A DNA stretch of 5,065 nucleotides from an uncultured bacterium. GTDB taxonomy: Bacteria > Pseudomonadota > Gammaproteobacteria > Burkholderiales > Burkholderiaceae_E. Made by a program: the position numbers and the translations under genes. The stretch is taken from contig CAIPGD010000224.1 of assembly GCA_903864485.1 (NCBI GenBank), positions 1 to 5,065 on the forward strand, given 5' to 3'. The notes under the pieces are model-generated. The model was given only the letters and a program-made list of their open reading frames with translations, was not told the DNA's origin and did not search any database. Of the stretch, positions 1 to 5,065 are shown piece after piece; within the stretch, counting starts at the first letter, position 1, and every line of letters begins with the position of its first letter.

Positions 1-665
1 ATAGCCCCTGGGTGCAGAGTGCAATCCGTCTGGAGGCCCCGCACGCACTCGAGCTCGAGTACGTGCAACAGATGACGGCGTGGTTGCTCTTTCTGCATGC
101 GCCGGCGCAAATTGCATTGCTTGGCTTGGGGGGAGGCTCGCTCGCACGTTGGAACTTGCGCCACTTGAGGCAATCTCGACTGGTCGCAATCGAGCACAAC
201 CCTGCAGTCATTTTGGCCGCTAAGTCGATGTTTGGTCTTCCCGCCGAAGGCCCTCGCTTTGAAATCGTTCACCAGGATGCGCTCGAATGGGTGAGGGCCA
301 CTCGCCCAGCGACTTATGGCGTCGTTCAGGTCGACCTTTACGATAGCGAAGCCGACGGGCCGGTGCTTGATTCGGTTGATTTTTATCGTGCGGCCCGCCG
401 GCTATTGCCGGATTCGGGGGGGCTCCTTGTGGTGAACCTGTTTGGACGCCCGCAGGCACTCAAACAGAGCCTTACCCACCTGAACGTCGCATTCGACGAT
501 CGAGTCCGATTGTTGGCGCCAATTCGAGCGGGTAATCGGGTTGCCCTTTGTTTTCATGGGCCGAGTTTTCAGGTGGATCCCGGCCTATTGGCCAGGCGAG
601 CAAGCTGGCTCGAAAACCGATTCGGCTTTCCCTATCCTCGATGGCTTGAAGGTTTTGAAGATTGA
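1..665 (+). CDS. Spermidine synthase-like class I SAM-dependent methyltransferase (5' end outside window)
   Basis: The frame is open from the left edge and ends at TGA 663-665. A GTG at 12-14 could be read as a start, but the preceding codons already encode S-P-W joined to the VQSAIRL segment. That segment is an internal conserved stretch in spermidine-synthase-like proteins, so the gene almost certainly begins upstream. Numbering from the GTG, the Rossmann nucleotide-binding loop is LGLGGGSLA (about 37-45). The acidic residue that would bind the SAM ribose follows as E61 in VAIEHNPAV, then HQDALEWV (88-94) and VDLYDSE (107-113), where polyamine synthases carry catalytic acidic residues. The fold supports an aminopropyltransferase-like or methyltransferase-like enzyme. 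Many paralogues of this kind are not true polyamine synthases, so the substrate is unassigned and I give no speE symbol. The next gene begins within a few bases, suggesting co-transcription. Confidence 0.82.
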   Translation, partial: SPWVQSAIRLEAPHALELEYVQQMTAWLLFLHAPAQIALLGLGGGSLARWNLRHLRQSRLVAIEHNPAVILAAKSMFGLPAEGPRFEIVHQDALEWVRATRPATYGVVQVDLYDSEADGPVLDSVDFYRAARRLLPDSGGLLVVNLFGRPQALKQSLTHLNVAFDDRVRLLAPIRAGNRVALCFHGPSFQVDPGLLARRASWLENRFGFPYPRWLEGFED

Positions 666-670
666 CGCTG

Positions 671-1252
671 ATGATTGAACTTGCCCAACCCGGTGATTTG
701 CCGCGAATTGTTGAGATTTACAACTCGACGATTCCGAGCTTTCGGGTAACCGCCGACCTAGAACCCGTCAGCGTCGAGTCTCGACTCGAATGGTTTGCAA
801 CGCATCGCACCGCGGTTGAACATCCAGAGAGCAACCCCAACCGTCCTTTATGGGTCGTACGCAAGGGTCAGTCGGTCATTGGGTGGCTTAGCTTTTCGGA
901 CATCCACGATCGGGCGGCCTATTCACGAACGGCCGAATTGAGCCTTTACATCGCCGAGGAGTGGAGGGGGCAGGGGGTCGGTGGCCGGCTTCTGGACAAG
1001 GCGATCGCTGAGTCGCCCTCACTCGGGTGTGTCCGTTTGCTCGCCCTTATCTTTGGCCACAACGAGGAGAGTCTCGCGCTCTTCGCTTCCCGCGGATTTC
1101 AGCGATGGGGTTTTTACCCTGAGGTGGCTGAGCTCAATGGCGTTGAGCGGGATCTGGTCGTGATGGGGATTAAGGCGAACGCGAACGCGAATGCGAATAC
1201 GAACGCTAACGCATCAACGCACGCATCGCCCGATCAAGCCCGGCCATCGTGA
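671..1252 (+). CDS. GNAT-family N-acetyltransferase, phosphinothricin/MnaT-like, with Asn-Ala repeat tail
   Basis: This is a predicted cytoplasmic acetyl-CoA-dependent N-acetyltransferase of 193 residues from ATG 671. Early residues resemble the PAT/MnaT (YncA) subfamily: an opening like IELAQPGDLPRIVEIYN, followed by ADLEPVSVESRLEWF. The acetyl-CoA pyrophosphate loop R-G-Q-G-V-G-G is at about 99-105, and a conserved segment FGHNEESLALFASRGF at about 128-143. Family members detoxify phosphinothricin-like compounds or methionine derivatives; the actual substrate cannot be read from sequence. A TTG at 662 overlaps the upstream stop and would add three residues; ATG 671 is preferred because it is a standard start and fits the family N-terminus. 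The enzyme domain should end near VMGIKA. The last 26 or so residues are a low-complexity NANANANTNANASTHA-type tail made by a hexamer repeat, and its 3' end overlaps the convergent VWA gene by 47 bp. Confidence 0.85.
   Translation: MIELAQPGDLPRIVEIYNSTIPSFRVTADLEPVSVESRLEWFATHRTAVEHPESNPNRPLWVVRKGQSVIGWLSFSDIHDRAAYSRTAELSLYIAEEWRGQGVGGRLLDKAIAESPSLGCVRLLALIFGHNEESLALFASRGFQRWGFYPEVAELNGVERDLVVMGIKANANANANTNANASTHASPDQARPS
1175..1210 (+). repeat. Hexanucleotide tandem array (GCGAAY)6, in frame
   Basis: Six consecutive 6-bp units are visible: GCGAAC, GCGAAC, GCGAAT, GCGAAT, ACGAAC, GCTAAC. Being a multiple of three, the array is read as alternating Ala/Thr-Asn by the acetyltransferase gene. 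A degraded continuation, with ACGCATC at 1209-1215 and again at 1221-1227 (12 bp apart), suggests the periodicity once reached further. The last unit contains the TAG stop of the opposite-strand VWA gene (1206-1208). Unit number could change by slippage without breaking the acetyltransferase frame. Confidence 0.9.
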
Positions 1253-2405
1253 CTGGATACATGCGGTCGCCCATGAGTTGCCGCATCATGGCAACCGATT
1301 GTCGGTAGGACCACACGCCCTCGGGCTCAGGGTTGAGCCAGGCATGGCGCGGAAAGCGGTCCAGTAGCCGTTGAATCCACTCTGAACCAGCCTCTTCGTT
1401 GTGGTATTCGACGGAACCACCGGGTTGCATGATCTCGTAGGGACTCATGGTGGCGTCGCCCACGAACACGAGACGCCAATCCGGATTGAACTTGCGGATC
1501 AAATCCCAGGTGGCCGTGCGCTCGGTTGACCGTCGACGGTTATTCTTCCAAACATGGTCGTAGACGCAATTATGAAAATAGAAAAACTCAAGATTGCGAA
1601 ATTCACTACGGGCCGCTGAAAACAGTTCTTCAGTCCGACGGATGTGATCATCCATCGTGCCGCCGACGTCCATTAGCAAGAGGACCTTGACGCTGTTGTG
1701 ACGCTCAGGGCGCAGCCGCAGGTCGAGCCAGCCGGCGTTGCGGGCTGTCGCGCCGATGGTTCCGTCCATGTCCAGTTCGTCGGCCGCGCCCTCTCGCGCA
1801 AATCTTCGCAAGCGCCTGAGCGCAATCTTGATATTGCGAGTACCCAGTTCGACCGTGTCGTCATAGTCTCGGTAGGCGCGTTGCTCCCAGACCTTGATTG
1901 CGGTTCGGTTACCGGCTGAGGGGCCCCCAATCCGGACGCCTTGGGGGTGATATCCGCCATTTCCAAATGGGCTGCTGCCGTTGGTGCCGATCCATCGGGA
2001 ACCGCCTTCGTGGCGTTCTTTTTGTTCTTCGAGCAACTTTTTCAGTCGCTCCATCAGCGCGTCAAGGCCACCACCTTCCGCGAACGCAGCGTCGATGGCT
2101 GCCTTCTCTTCGGGGGTGAACTCTCGTTGCAAAAGCCGCTTGAGCCAATCCTCCGGCAATTCAGCGCCAAGCGCGCCAATGGCATCGGAGAGCGAGGTGA
2201 CGCCGTGGAAGTAGACCCCAAAAGCCTTGTCGAACCGATCAAACAGCCGCTCGTCTTTGACCAAGGTCATCCGTGCGAGCCAATAGAATTCATCAACCGA
2301 AGGACCGACTACACCCTCTTTGAGGGCTTCGAGCAGACGCAGGTGCTCGTGTAATGACACGGGCAACTTCGCTCGCCGCAAATGAAACAGAAAGTCGACC
2401 AGCAT
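1206..2405 (-). CDS. CoxE-like VWA-domain protein, partner of the MoxR ATPase
   Basis: A 399-residue protein of the COG3825/CoxE-like group, with no signal peptide and so probably cytoplasmic. An N-terminal helical part opens with FLFHLRRAKLPVSLHEHLRLLEAL (about 5-28). Residues 100-135 are charged and helical, then comes a Gly-rich linker (about 134-166). A conserved stretch with YDDTVELGTRNIKIALRRLRRFAR follows at 181-204. The VWA domain starts near 238 with VKVLLLMDVGGTMDDH. Its metal-site motif is D246-V-G-G-T250 rather than the textbook DxSxS, and D317 in FVGDATMS is a likely later metal ligand. In related systems (CoxD/CoxE, NorQ/NorD, CbbQ/CbbO, RavA/ViaA) the VWA protein links a MoxR ATPase to the enzyme it matures. 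The ATG lies 9 bp after the moxR stop, so the two are one operon and probably translationally coupled. The stop lies inside the hexamer array of the converging gene. Confidence 0.88.
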   Translation of the reverse strand: MLVDFLFHLRRAKLPVSLHEHLRLLEALKEGVVGPSVDEFYWLARMTLVKDERLFDRFDKAFGVYFHGVTSLSDAIGALGAELPEDWLKRLLQREFTPEEKAAIDAAFAEGGGLDALMERLKKLLEEQKERHEGGSRWIGTNGSSPFGNGGYHPQGVRIGGPSAGNRTAIKVWEQRAYRDYDDTVELGTRNIKIALRRLRRFAREGAADELDMDGTIGATARNAGWLDLRLRPERHNSVKVLLLMDVGGTMDDHIRRTEELFSAARSEFRNLEFFYFHNCVYDHVWKNNRRRSTERTATWDLIRKFNPDWRLVFVGDATMSPYEIMQPGGSVEYHNEEAGSEWIQRLLDRFPRHAWLNPEPEGVWSYRQSVAMMRQLMGDRMYPVTMAGLDRAMRALMR

Positions 2406-2414
2406 GATGGCTCG

Positions 2415-3314
2415 TCAGCGATTCTGTCGCTGCATAAACATCAGCCGTTCATACAGCGCCAAGTCCTGTTCATTCTTGAGGAGCGCCCCAGCCAGCGGCG
2501 GCAAGCCCGGTTTGCCGTCGGGGCCGGTTGCTGGCTTGTTCACGGCATCGGGTGGAATATCTTCCGCCAACAAGAGCTTGATCCAGTCGAGGAGTTCGCT
2601 GGTCGACGGTTTCTTTTTGAGCCCGGCGATGTCGCGCAGTTGATAAAAGGCGTCCAGCGCAGCGGCCACCAGCGTCTTTTTTAATCCCGGGTAATGGACG
2701 TCGATGATCGCCTGCATGGTCTCCCGATCCGGGAAACGGATGTAATGAAAAAAGCATCGTCGCAAGAACGCGTCGGGCAGCTCTTTTTCATTATTCGAAG
2801 TCACGATCATGAGAGGACGATGTCGGGCCCGGATGGTCTCCCGGGTCTCGTAGACATGAAATTCCATTCGGTCGAGTTCCCGCAGCAGGTCGTTCGGAAA
2901 CTCAATGTCAGCCTTATCGATTTCGTCGATCAGTAGTACCGCTGGCTCGGGCGTTTCAAAAGCCTGCCACAACACGCCCCGTACGATGTAGTTGGAAATA
3001 TCTCTTACGCGTTCGTCACCGAGCTGTGAGTCACGGAGCCGGGACACCGCGTCGTATTCGTAGAGGCCCTGCTGCGCCTTGGTCGTCGATTTGATATGCC
3101 ATTGCAGCAACGGCATACCCAGTTCGCGTGCGACTTCTTCCGCCAGCATCGTTTTGCCGGTGCCCGGCTCGCCTTTAACCAGCAGTGGGCGCGACAGCCG
3201 GAGGGCCGCATTCACGGCGAGCCGCAGATCGTCAGTGGCGACGTAGCTGGACGAGCCTTCGAAGCGGGCTTTTTTAGTGGGGTTTGATGCTGATGTATTC
3301 ATAATCTCGATCAT
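2415..3314 (-). CDS. MoxR-family AAA+ ATPase
   Basis: A cytoplasmic AAA+ ATPase of 299 residues, normal for MoxR proteins (COG0714). Visible motifs in order: Walker A GEPGTGKT (48-55), Walker B LLIDEIDKAD (127-136), sensor 1 TSNNEKEL (172-179), an arginine-finger region at R185/R186 (FLRRCFFHYIRFPDR), and sensor 2/lid KKPSTSELLDW (233-243). It should form a hexameric ring that uses ATP to remodel a target protein, delivered through the adjacent VWA partner. The first in-frame ATG is at 3314; a second ATG at 3302 gives MNTSASNP and is equally possible, since neither has a strong Shine-Dalgarno sequence. It is the first gene of the moxR-VWA operon and is transcribed away from the cytochrome genes, sharing their intergenic region. 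The client complex is unknown. Confidence 0.92.
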   Translation of the reverse strand: MIEIMNTSASNPTKKARFEGSSSYVATDDLRLAVNAALRLSRPLLVKGEPGTGKTMLAEEVARELGMPLLQWHIKSTTKAQQGLYEYDAVSRLRDSQLGDERVRDISNYIVRGVLWQAFETPEPAVLLIDEIDKADIEFPNDLLRELDRMEFHVYETRETIRARHRPLMIVTSNNEKELPDAFLRRCFFHYIRFPDRETMQAIIDVHYPGLKKTLVAAALDAFYQLRDIAGLKKKPSTSELLDWIKLLLAEDIPPDAVNKPATGPDGKPGLPPLAGALLKNEQDLALYERLMFMQRQNR

Positions 3315-3386
3315 ACTGGATCGATTGTCGGTGCCTATTGCTTCATGCGTCGGATCGTCGCATTGTTGGATTGCGGTGCACCAAAC

Positions 3387-3415
3387 TGGCGGTTAGTCGG
3401 GCCGCTCGGTAAAAT
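3387..3415 (+). promoter_or_regulatory. Candidate sigma70-like promoter for the cytochrome operon
   Basis: The best -10-like box in the divergent intergenic region is TAAAAT at 3410-3415. A weak TGGCGG at 3387-3392 sits 17 bp upstream as a poor -35. Initiation would fall near 3422, giving a leader of about 40 nt before the cytochrome ATG at 3462. The -35 is far from consensus, so this is a guess from position and the -10 box. No comparable promoter was recognised for moxR on the opposite strand. Confidence 0.25.
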
Positions 3416-3452
3416 CGCGTGGCTGAGACTTGAATCTTTTCTTTTAACGTTT

Positions 3453-3456
3453 GGGA
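3453..3456 (+). promoter_or_regulatory. Ribosome binding site deciding the first cytochrome start
   Basis: GGGA lies 5 nt before the ATG at 3462. This, together with the signal peptide that begins exactly there, favours 3462 over the ATG at 3345, which would add 39 residues in front of the signal sequence. Confidence 0.55.
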
Positions 3457-3461
3457 TCCGC

Positions 3462-3824
3462 ATGAAGTCATCTGCTTTCGCAGCGTCGGTTCTTGTTGTG
3501 GCTTCGCTTACCTCGACCTCCTTGCTCGCCGCCGATGCGATTCAGGGAAATGCTGAAGCTGCTAAAAACAAGAACTCGATGTGTATCGGCTGCCATGGCA
3601 TCCCGGGCTACAAGGCGTCGTTCCCGAGCGTTTACTCGGTGCCGATGATCTCGGGACAATCACCGAAGTATCTCGAAAACGCGCTAATGGCTTACAAGAA
3701 AGGCGAACGTAGCCATCCGACGATGCGAGGCATCGCTGCGACCTTGTCTGATCAGGATATGGCAGATCTCGCAGCTTATTACGGCGGCAACGCTTCGACT
3801 GCAGCGGCTGCTGCAACCAAATAA
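3462..3824 (+). CDS. Exported monoheme c-type cytochrome (c553/c4-like), first of two
   Basis: A 120-residue precursor. Residues 1-23 form a signal peptide (basic start, hydrophobic core AASVLVVASL, cleavage near LLA-AD), so the protein is periplasmic. Haem attachment motif is C41-I-G-C-H45. M88 in HPTMRGIA is the likely axial methionine ligand. MISGQSPKYLENAL (62-75) and LSDQDMADLAAYYGG (95-109) match the second helix and C-terminal helix of small cytochromes c4/c553. Its probable role is electron transfer between a membrane quinol oxidising complex and a terminal oxidase or other periplasmic acceptor. The protein ends in a short Ala-rich tail (111-119). The next cytochrome gene follows in the same operon. 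The moxR operon starts on the opposite strand beyond the shared 147-bp intergenic region. Confidence 0.9.
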   Translation: MKSSAFAASVLVVASLTSTSLLAADAIQGNAEAAKNKNSMCIGCHGIPGYKASFPSVYSVPMISGQSPKYLENALMAYKKGERSHPTMRGIAATLSDQDMADLAAYYGGNASTAAAAATK

Positions 3825-3833
3825 TGACCATTC

Positions 3834-3837
3834 GGGA
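3834..3837 (+). promoter_or_regulatory. Ribosome binding site deciding the second cytochrome start
   Basis: GGGA lies 7 nt before ATG 3845. The alternative ATG at 3824, which overlaps the preceding TAA, has no Shine-Dalgarno sequence and would put seven extra polar residues before the signal peptide, so 3845 is favoured. Confidence 0.55.
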
Positions 3838-3844
3838 CACTACG

Positions 3845-4198
3845 ATGTACTCCAGCACACTATTTGCGGGCCGTTTGGTGGTTGCACTGATGTCGGCGAG
3901 CGCCTTCGTGCCCTTTGTTTCGGTCCACGCTGCTGACCTCTCGGCCGCGAAAGAAAAGGCCGAACAGGTTTGTTCGGCCTGTCACGGCAAAGAAGGCAAT
4001 GCGCCAGTTGATCCTTCGTATCCGCGCCTCGCGGGCCAACATCAGGATTACCTGCGTCAGGCCCTGCTCGATTACCGCAGCGATCATCGCAAAAACGCCA
4101 TCATGGGCGCGCAGGCCAAAGCGCTGACTAAAAAAGAAGTTGGCGACCTGGCAGCCTATTACGCGTCGATGCCGGGCCAGTTGGTCGTTAAGAAATAG
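3845..4198 (+). CDS. Exported monoheme c-type cytochrome (c4-half-like), second of two
   Basis: A 117-residue precursor from ATG 3845. An N-terminal signal peptide with core LFAGRLVVALMSASAFVPFV ends near VHA-AD (29), so the mature protein is periplasmic. The haem motif is C43-S-A-C-H47, followed by GKEGNAPVDPSYPRLAGQHQDYLRQAL, which is strongly c4-like (P-x-Y-P-x-L-x-G-Q). M87 in NAIMGAQA is the likely axial methionine, and LTKKEVGDLAAYYASMPG forms the C-terminal helix. It is expected to shuttle electrons, possibly together with the preceding cytochrome as a functional equivalent of dihaem cytochrome c4. It begins 20 bp after the upstream stop, so the two genes are surely co-transcribed. An ATG at 3824 in the same frame is a less likely start. 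Confidence 0.9.
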   Translation: MYSSTLFAGRLVVALMSASAFVPFVSVHAADLSAAKEKAEQVCSACHGKEGNAPVDPSYPRLAGQHQDYLRQALLDYRSDHRKNAIMGAQAKALTKKEVGDLAAYYASMPGQLVVKK

Positions 4199-4229
4199 TT
4201 CGGCGAAGCTCGGCAAAAGACCTTAGCCG

Positions 4230-5065
4230 GTGAGCGCGGCGACTGACGGGGATCTCCTCGCGCAGCGCTCGTTCCGGGCCGACGTTGAGGTCATTGGGCT
4301 GGTTGGGGTGGCGCATGGCGTTTCCCATTTTTATCAGCTGGTCATTCCCCCGCTGTTCCCGTTTTTGCGGGAAGAATTCGGTCTCTCATGGACCATGCTG
4401 GGGGTTATTACAACGGTTTTCTTTGTCGTATCTGGTATTGGGCAGGCGCTTGCCGGATTTGTTGTCGACCGGTTTGGATCGAGACACAGCCTGATATTTG
4501 GCATGGCGTCGATGAGCGCCGGTGCTGCAGTAGCTGCTGGCGCCGGCGGTTATGCCAGTTTGCTGGCCGCTGCTGCTTTGATTGGTCTGGGCAATTGCGT
4601 CATGCATCCCGCAGACTATTCGGTACTCAACTCTAAAATTTCGACACGACGAATCGGCCATGCATTTTCAGTGCATGGCCTGTCGGGTAATCTTGGCTAC
4701 GCCGCGGCACCCGCAGTCATGCTTCCGCTCGCGATGCTGTACGGATGGCGGGCGGCAGTCGGCTCCGCGACTTTGCTTGGCTTACTGGTGATTGGGGTGA
4801 TCTTGTTCCGCCCCCGGTCATTCGAAGTTCTTGAGGCGCCCGCCCGTGCCTTGGGTCCTGACGGTCAGCCAGACGCGCGTTCGGGTCTGTGGGGCTTGCC
4901 CGTTTGGATTACGCCGAGCGTGATCCTTTGCTTCCTGTTTTTTGTCGCGGTGACGCTCGCGAGCACCGGGTTGCAGAATTTCGCGCCACAGTCGCTGCGT
5001 TCGATTTACGGTATCAGTGCTGCGACAGCAACGGGCGCCTTGACCCTCTATTTGCTCGCGGGAGC
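4230..5065 (+). CDS. Major facilitator superfamily transporter (3' end outside window)
   Basis: An inner-membrane transporter read in the frame of 4230 to the right edge (278 codons visible) with no stop. An in-frame stop at 4224-4226 limits the start. GTG 4230 is the only good candidate, because the next GTG (4308) would cut into the first membrane helix. Helix 1 is VIGLVGVAHGVSHFYQLVIPPLFPFL (21-46). The MFS loop 2-3 motif is G76-F-V-V-D-R-F-G-S-R85. Several further hydrophobic segments follow (about 88-103, 108-125, 155-171, 175-193), then a hydrophilic central loop (about 194-222) before the second half begins near 223. AAALIGLGNCVMHPADYSVL resembles the corresponding region of fosmidomycin-resistance-type (Fsr) exporters, a weak hint at efflux; the substrate is unassigned. 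It lies 31 bp after the cytochrome stop without a visible terminator, so read-through is plausible. No strong Shine-Dalgarno sequence is seen. Confidence 0.85.
   Translation, partial: MSAATDGDLLAQRSFRADVEVIGLVGVAHGVSHFYQLVIPPLFPFLREEFGLSWTMLGVITTVFFVVSGIGQALAGFVVDRFGSRHSLIFGMASMSAGAAVAAGAGGYASLLAAAALIGLGNCVMHPADYSVLNSKISTRRIGHAFSVHGLSGNLGYAAAPAVMLPLAMLYGWRAAVGSATLLGLLVIGVILFRPRSFEVLEAPARALGPDGQPDARSGLWGLPVWITPSVILCFLFFVAVTLASTGLQNFAPQSLRSIYGISAATATGALTLYLLAG
4656..4680. repeat. Perfect 9-bp inverted repeat with 7-nt loop inside the transporter gene
   Basis: GGCCATGCA at 4656-4664 is exactly complementary to TGCATGGCC at 4672-4680, separated by TTTTCAG. It lies in codons 143-151 of the transporter (GHAFSVHGL). 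In RNA it could fold into a stable stem-loop. There is no following T-run, so it is not a rho-independent terminator. It may simply reflect the codons of the symmetrical G-H...H-G peptide. Confidence 0.85.

Noticed and set aside
12..14. GTG as the true start of the methyltransferase gene
   Set aside because: The frame stays open to the left edge and the residues around it belong to a conserved internal segment of the family, so the gene is cut by the window.
1277..1295. Perfect 6-bp hairpin (GTTGCC / GGCAAC, 7-nt loop) just after the acetyltransferase stop, as a terminator
   Set aside because: No T-run follows in either direction and it lies within VWA coding sequence; a 6-bp stem is expected by chance.
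1941..2354. 137-codon open frame on the + strand, antisense to the VWA gene
   Set aside because: Lies wholly inside a well-supported gene with recognisable domains on the other strand; its translation shows no known motif and it has no good start context.
3345..3461. 39-residue N-terminal extension of the first cytochrome from ATG 3345
   Set aside because: It would bury a clear signal peptide that starts at ATG 3462, which has its own GGGA ribosome binding site; the stretch looks like intergenic DNA.
3860..4216. 118-codon open frame on the - strand opposite the second cytochrome
   Set aside because: Shadow of a gene with signal peptide, CxxCH and axial Met; no independent evidence of coding.
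4285..4494. Short + strand open frames at the start of the transporter region
   Set aside because: They are out of frame with the continuous MFS reading frame from GTG 4230, which shows membrane helices and the GxxxDRxGxR motif.

Overview
The window looks like a chromosomal segment of a betaproteobacterium, most likely Burkholderiales-like. This rests on moderately high GC by eye, a spermidine-synthase-like methyltransferase of the type common in that group, a MoxR/CoxE-like gene pair, and small cytochrome c4/c553-type proteins. Placement is an inference from protein character only; no rRNA or marker gene is present.

Left part (1-1252, + strand): the 3' part of a spermidine-synthase-like methyltransferase gene is followed directly, with essentially no gap, by a GNAT acetyltransferase of the phosphinothricin/MnaT type. 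The acetyltransferase ends in an Asn-Ala repeat tail encoded by a hexanucleotide array. That tail runs tail-to-tail into the next gene, so the two convergent reading frames overlap by 47 bp.

Middle (1206-3314, - strand): a two-gene operon encodes a MoxR-family AAA+ ATPase (upstream) and a CoxE-like VWA-domain protein (downstream), 9 bp apart. Such pairs usually work together as an ATP-driven chaperone that matures or activates a specific metalloenzyme or membrane complex. The client is not identifiable here.

Right part (3462-5065, + strand): a 147-bp divergent intergenic region separates moxR from two tandem, exported monoheme c-type cytochromes. Together these resemble the two halves of a dihaem cytochrome c4. 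After 31 bp comes a major facilitator superfamily transporter with a GTG start, which runs off the right edge. The two cytochromes are probably co-transcribed, and the transporter may belong to the same transcript because no terminator is visible between them.

No tRNA, rRNA, CRISPR array, insertion sequence or convincing rho-independent terminator was seen. No gene-free stretch exceeds 300 bases. Apart from the repeat-encoded tail, the convergent overlap, and the AAA+/VWA pair facing cytochrome genes, the region looks like ordinary core chromosome. I did not find a clear previously undescribed system.
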